Shown here one piece after another: positions 61,840-64,000 of a stretch of DNA of 64,000 nt. This DNA is from Neckera pumila. Its lineage: Eukaryota; Streptophyta; Bryopsida; Hypnales; Neckeraceae. The stretch is taken from assembly GCA_963969595.1 (NCBI GenBank), contig OZ018408.1, forward strand, positions 12,955,823 to 13,019,822. The letters run 5' to 3'. Positions within the stretch are counted from its first letter, which is position 1, and every line of letters starts with the position of its first letter. The notes below the pieces were generated by a model. It was not told the DNA's origin, made no database searches, and saw only the letters and a list, made by a program, of their open reading frames with translations. The position numbers were made by a program, and so were the translations under genes.

Positions 61840-62640
61840 ACTACCAAAGTGCAATAAAGTATAATCTAAACTGTAACTCCAACTCAATAAAGAAATGATT
61901 AGAGTTCAACTAGAAAGCAACTACAATGCAATTAGAATACGACTTCAATACAAGTGCAAAATAATTACATTACAACTACAAAACAACTACAATGCAACTA
62001 CAAAACAACTACAATGCAACTAAAAAACAACTACAATGCAACTAAAAAAATTTCACTAAATTGGCTACGAAAGCAACATGTAAGATAGATATAGATATTA
62101 GAATCTATGACTGTTTTAGATTATCAATATCTACAGATGGTATAGATTTCAAATACAACTTCAAAAAATCTAGAATTGTTATAGATGTTAGATATCTATT
62201 ACACTTATAGATTTCAAAAATCTAAGACAACTGTAGATTTCCTACTTTGGAATTTGAATAGTAAAAGACAAATTGCCATACTGCATCCTGAAAACAACTG
62301 CAATGCAACTACAATACAATTAAAAAACAACTACAATGCAACTAAAAAATAACTACAATGCAACTAAAAAACAACTACAATGCAACTAAAAAACAACTAT
62401 AATGCAACTATAAAACAACTACAGTGCAACTATTAAACAACTACATTGCAACTATAAAACAACTGCCACACAACTATTAAACATCTAGAGCGCAACTATA
62501 AAACAAATACAATACAACTATAAAACAATTGCCATGCAACTATAAAACAACTACATTGTAACTACAATGCAACTACAGAACAACTAAATGCAACTACAGA
62601 ACAACTAAAATGCAAATAGAAAACAATTGTGCACCAAGTT
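61840..62640. repeat. subterminal tandem repeat array, about 11-bp/22-bp unit
   Basis: Repeated 'caactacaatg' and 'caactaaaaaa' units alternate through 61,940-62,060 and 62,290-62,630, with a break at 62,060-62,280 made of 'tatagat(t/g)t' words. Arrays of short direct repeats near the ends are the usual binding sites of the TNPA-type protein in CACTA elements. Confidence 0.8.
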
Positions 62641-62717
62641 TGTGTGAATTGAACAATCAATAATATTTCATTGCAGTTTTTTCCAAAGGTAACAAAAATG
62701 CCAACCACGATTGTTCC

Positions 62718-64000
62718 TCAATATCTTGTAGCTGCTAATATGTTCTCTTCTGCAGATAACTCTATAGCTCCGACTAAAGATGGAATAGTAGGTAGAGGAG
62801 GCACATCCTCTGGAGCAGCTAAACCAGAAGCTTCTATAGTTGTGCTCACGAAGACATCTGATGTATTGAGAAATTCTCGTCAAACACGAGCTTCTCTGTA
62901 CAGAACTACTTTCCAACCGTCTTTCCTTACATCATCAGCAAAGAATACTTGAGTCACTTGGCTTGAAAATATAAAAGGATCAAGCATTCGACGCATTTTG
63001 TGGCGGAAATTGACCACAAGGAAACCAGCCTCGTCTCTAATGTGAGTTGGGTTTCCTCGAATGTCTGTTTTCTTCACCCATTCACAACGCATTAGTATCA
63101 CAGGGGTGCTAAGAGATCCATAATCTAGTTTTAGTATGTCTTTCAATACTCCAACATAATGCACCGACACATCTCGAACATCAGGAGCTGGAATCTGAAA
63201 TACAGATGCGACACCGCAATCATATTTCTGCAATTGGGTTGAAGCATTGTCATCAGTCCTGAAATGGTTTCCAAAAGCTTTCATTCGAGAATATCGAAGG
63301 GCCTTCTGCGATGGTTTCTTGCACAATAACATTATATCATTGTCCTCTATAGTATGTGCAGCAATATGATTGTTGCGAATAGCTGTTTTTATCCAAACAC
63401 CAAGCGTTGTTGTGCTTGGGTCTATTTGACACTCTTCTTTCCATTTTCTGCAAGTGCATGAAAGAAGTTCAAATCAAGTTCGTCAAAATAAGCTAAACAA
63501 CAACTACTACAATTGCAAAGTCCTACAACCATCCCAAATATTTTGTAGCACTTCTAATTCATGTGATTTGCATGTCCTTGTTTTATTAAGTACACTATCC
63601 AAGATGAAGAAGCTTGTGCAACTTACTTCACAAATGGCTCCATAACCGCAACATTGTTTAGCACATAATTATGTGCTGCATCCCGCATTGTAGTAGACAT
63701 TACAAAAGGCCGACCCGCACCTTCAAGAACTTCTTCAGCATCACCATATTCCTCCTCGGCATCCCACACACACCTTTTGAGAACCTCAAATCTTTGTAAA
63801 TATTCAGTCACAAAGCCAAGGCATTCTTCTTTCAGATACCCTTCTGCCATGCAAGCCTCTGGCCTAGCCATGCTTCGAACATAATTCTTCAAGGTTTTCA
63901 TATACCTTTCAACTGGATACATCCACCTCGTGCTAACAGGCCCACACAAGTCAAGTTCCTGCACTAGGTGATATGAAAGGTGTGTCATCATGTCAAAAAA
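62718..64000 (-). CDS. TNP2-type transposase C-terminal exons of the second CACTA (partial)
   Basis: The exon from beyond 64,000 down to 63,627 is DUF4218 ('THLSYHLVQELDLCGPVSTRWMYPVERYMKTLKNYVRSMARPEACMAEGY'), with donor GTAAGT. The next exon, 63,447-62,718 (acceptor CTTGCAG), is DUF4216 ('YVGVLKDILKLDYG', 'LMRCEWVKK', 'GFLVVNFRHKM...DPFIFSSQVTQVFFADD...GWKVVL'). The junction keeps the frame. Within the last exon TGA at 62,880 follows 'REARV', probably from CGA, and the frame then runs open to TGA 62,718. Apart from that it looks less decayed than the TNP2 of the 32-kb element. Confidence 0.8.

Larger units (their letters stand above)
61605..64000 (-). mobile_element. second CACTA element, left part, runs out of the window
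   Basis: The copia gag frame ends near 61,600 and is followed by 'cacgagaagaaaaacggg', which resembles a CACTA terminus (CACTA.AAGAAAAA) with one altered base. Subterminal tandem repeats (61,840-62,640) and then TNP2-type coding sequence in the same orientation follow. The other end and the target duplication lie outside. It differs from the 32-kb element in ends, repeats and protein sequence, so it is another CACTA family. Confidence 0.6.

Overview
The window looks like repeat-dominated nuclear DNA of a land plant. The evidence is AT-rich intergenic DNA, GT-AG introns whose phases fit, an AAACCCTA-type motif near 10,850, and plant transposon families: Ty1/copia, CACTA (En/Spm) with TNP2 and TNP1-like genes, PIF/Harbinger with a trihelix Myb partner, and foldback MITEs. 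The trihelix partner and the FCP1-like and ParB-like genes remind me of bryophyte, fern or lycophyte genomes. I cannot fix the lineage from sequence alone. No rRNA, tRNA, CRISPR array or prokaryotic feature was seen.

Layout. 1-10,780: AT-rich repeats holding a complete 3.9-kb element (489-4418; ends TGTCG...CGACA, 5-bp target duplication CAGGG) with one decayed gene for an acidic coiled-coil protein, plus several foldback sequences. 10,781-18,750: a GC-richer island with a multi-exon, stop-riddled gene (12,297-16,605) that has a ParB/DGQHR-like 'NGQH' stretch and a possible methyltransferase-like end. It is followed in the same direction by a decayed FCP1/HAD-like phosphatase gene. Eight copies of a near-perfect palindrome (TTAACTCG-NNT-CGAGTTAA) sit only in non-coding DNA and introns around the first gene. 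18,800-24,380: an exon-like tandem duplication, a long foldback, and a PIF/Harbinger pair (transposase and Myb/SANT ORF, minus strand) with a 219-bp CACTA-type MITE nested in it.

24,382-61,604 is a nested insertion. A minus-strand Ty1/copia element (3' LTR at 24,382) is split inside gag by a 32.3-kb CACTA element (28,943-61,228; 3-bp duplication TCT), and the gag frame is kept across the empty-site join. The CACTA carries a TNP2-type transposase gene on the minus strand and a TNP1-like gene on the plus strand, transcribed divergently. A second, inverted and internally deleted copy of the 3.9-kb element lies in its right arm (53,639-57,092). By eye, C exceeds G across the left arm and G exceeds C across the right, switching near the divergent centre. 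From about 61,605 a second, unrelated CACTA begins, also inside the copia gag, and runs out of the window.

Almost every gene carries in-frame stops, many explainable as C-to-T changes at CAA, CAG or CGA codons. Most of the window is therefore transposon fossil. The strongest candidate for something new is the intron-borne palindrome set together with its ParB-like gene.
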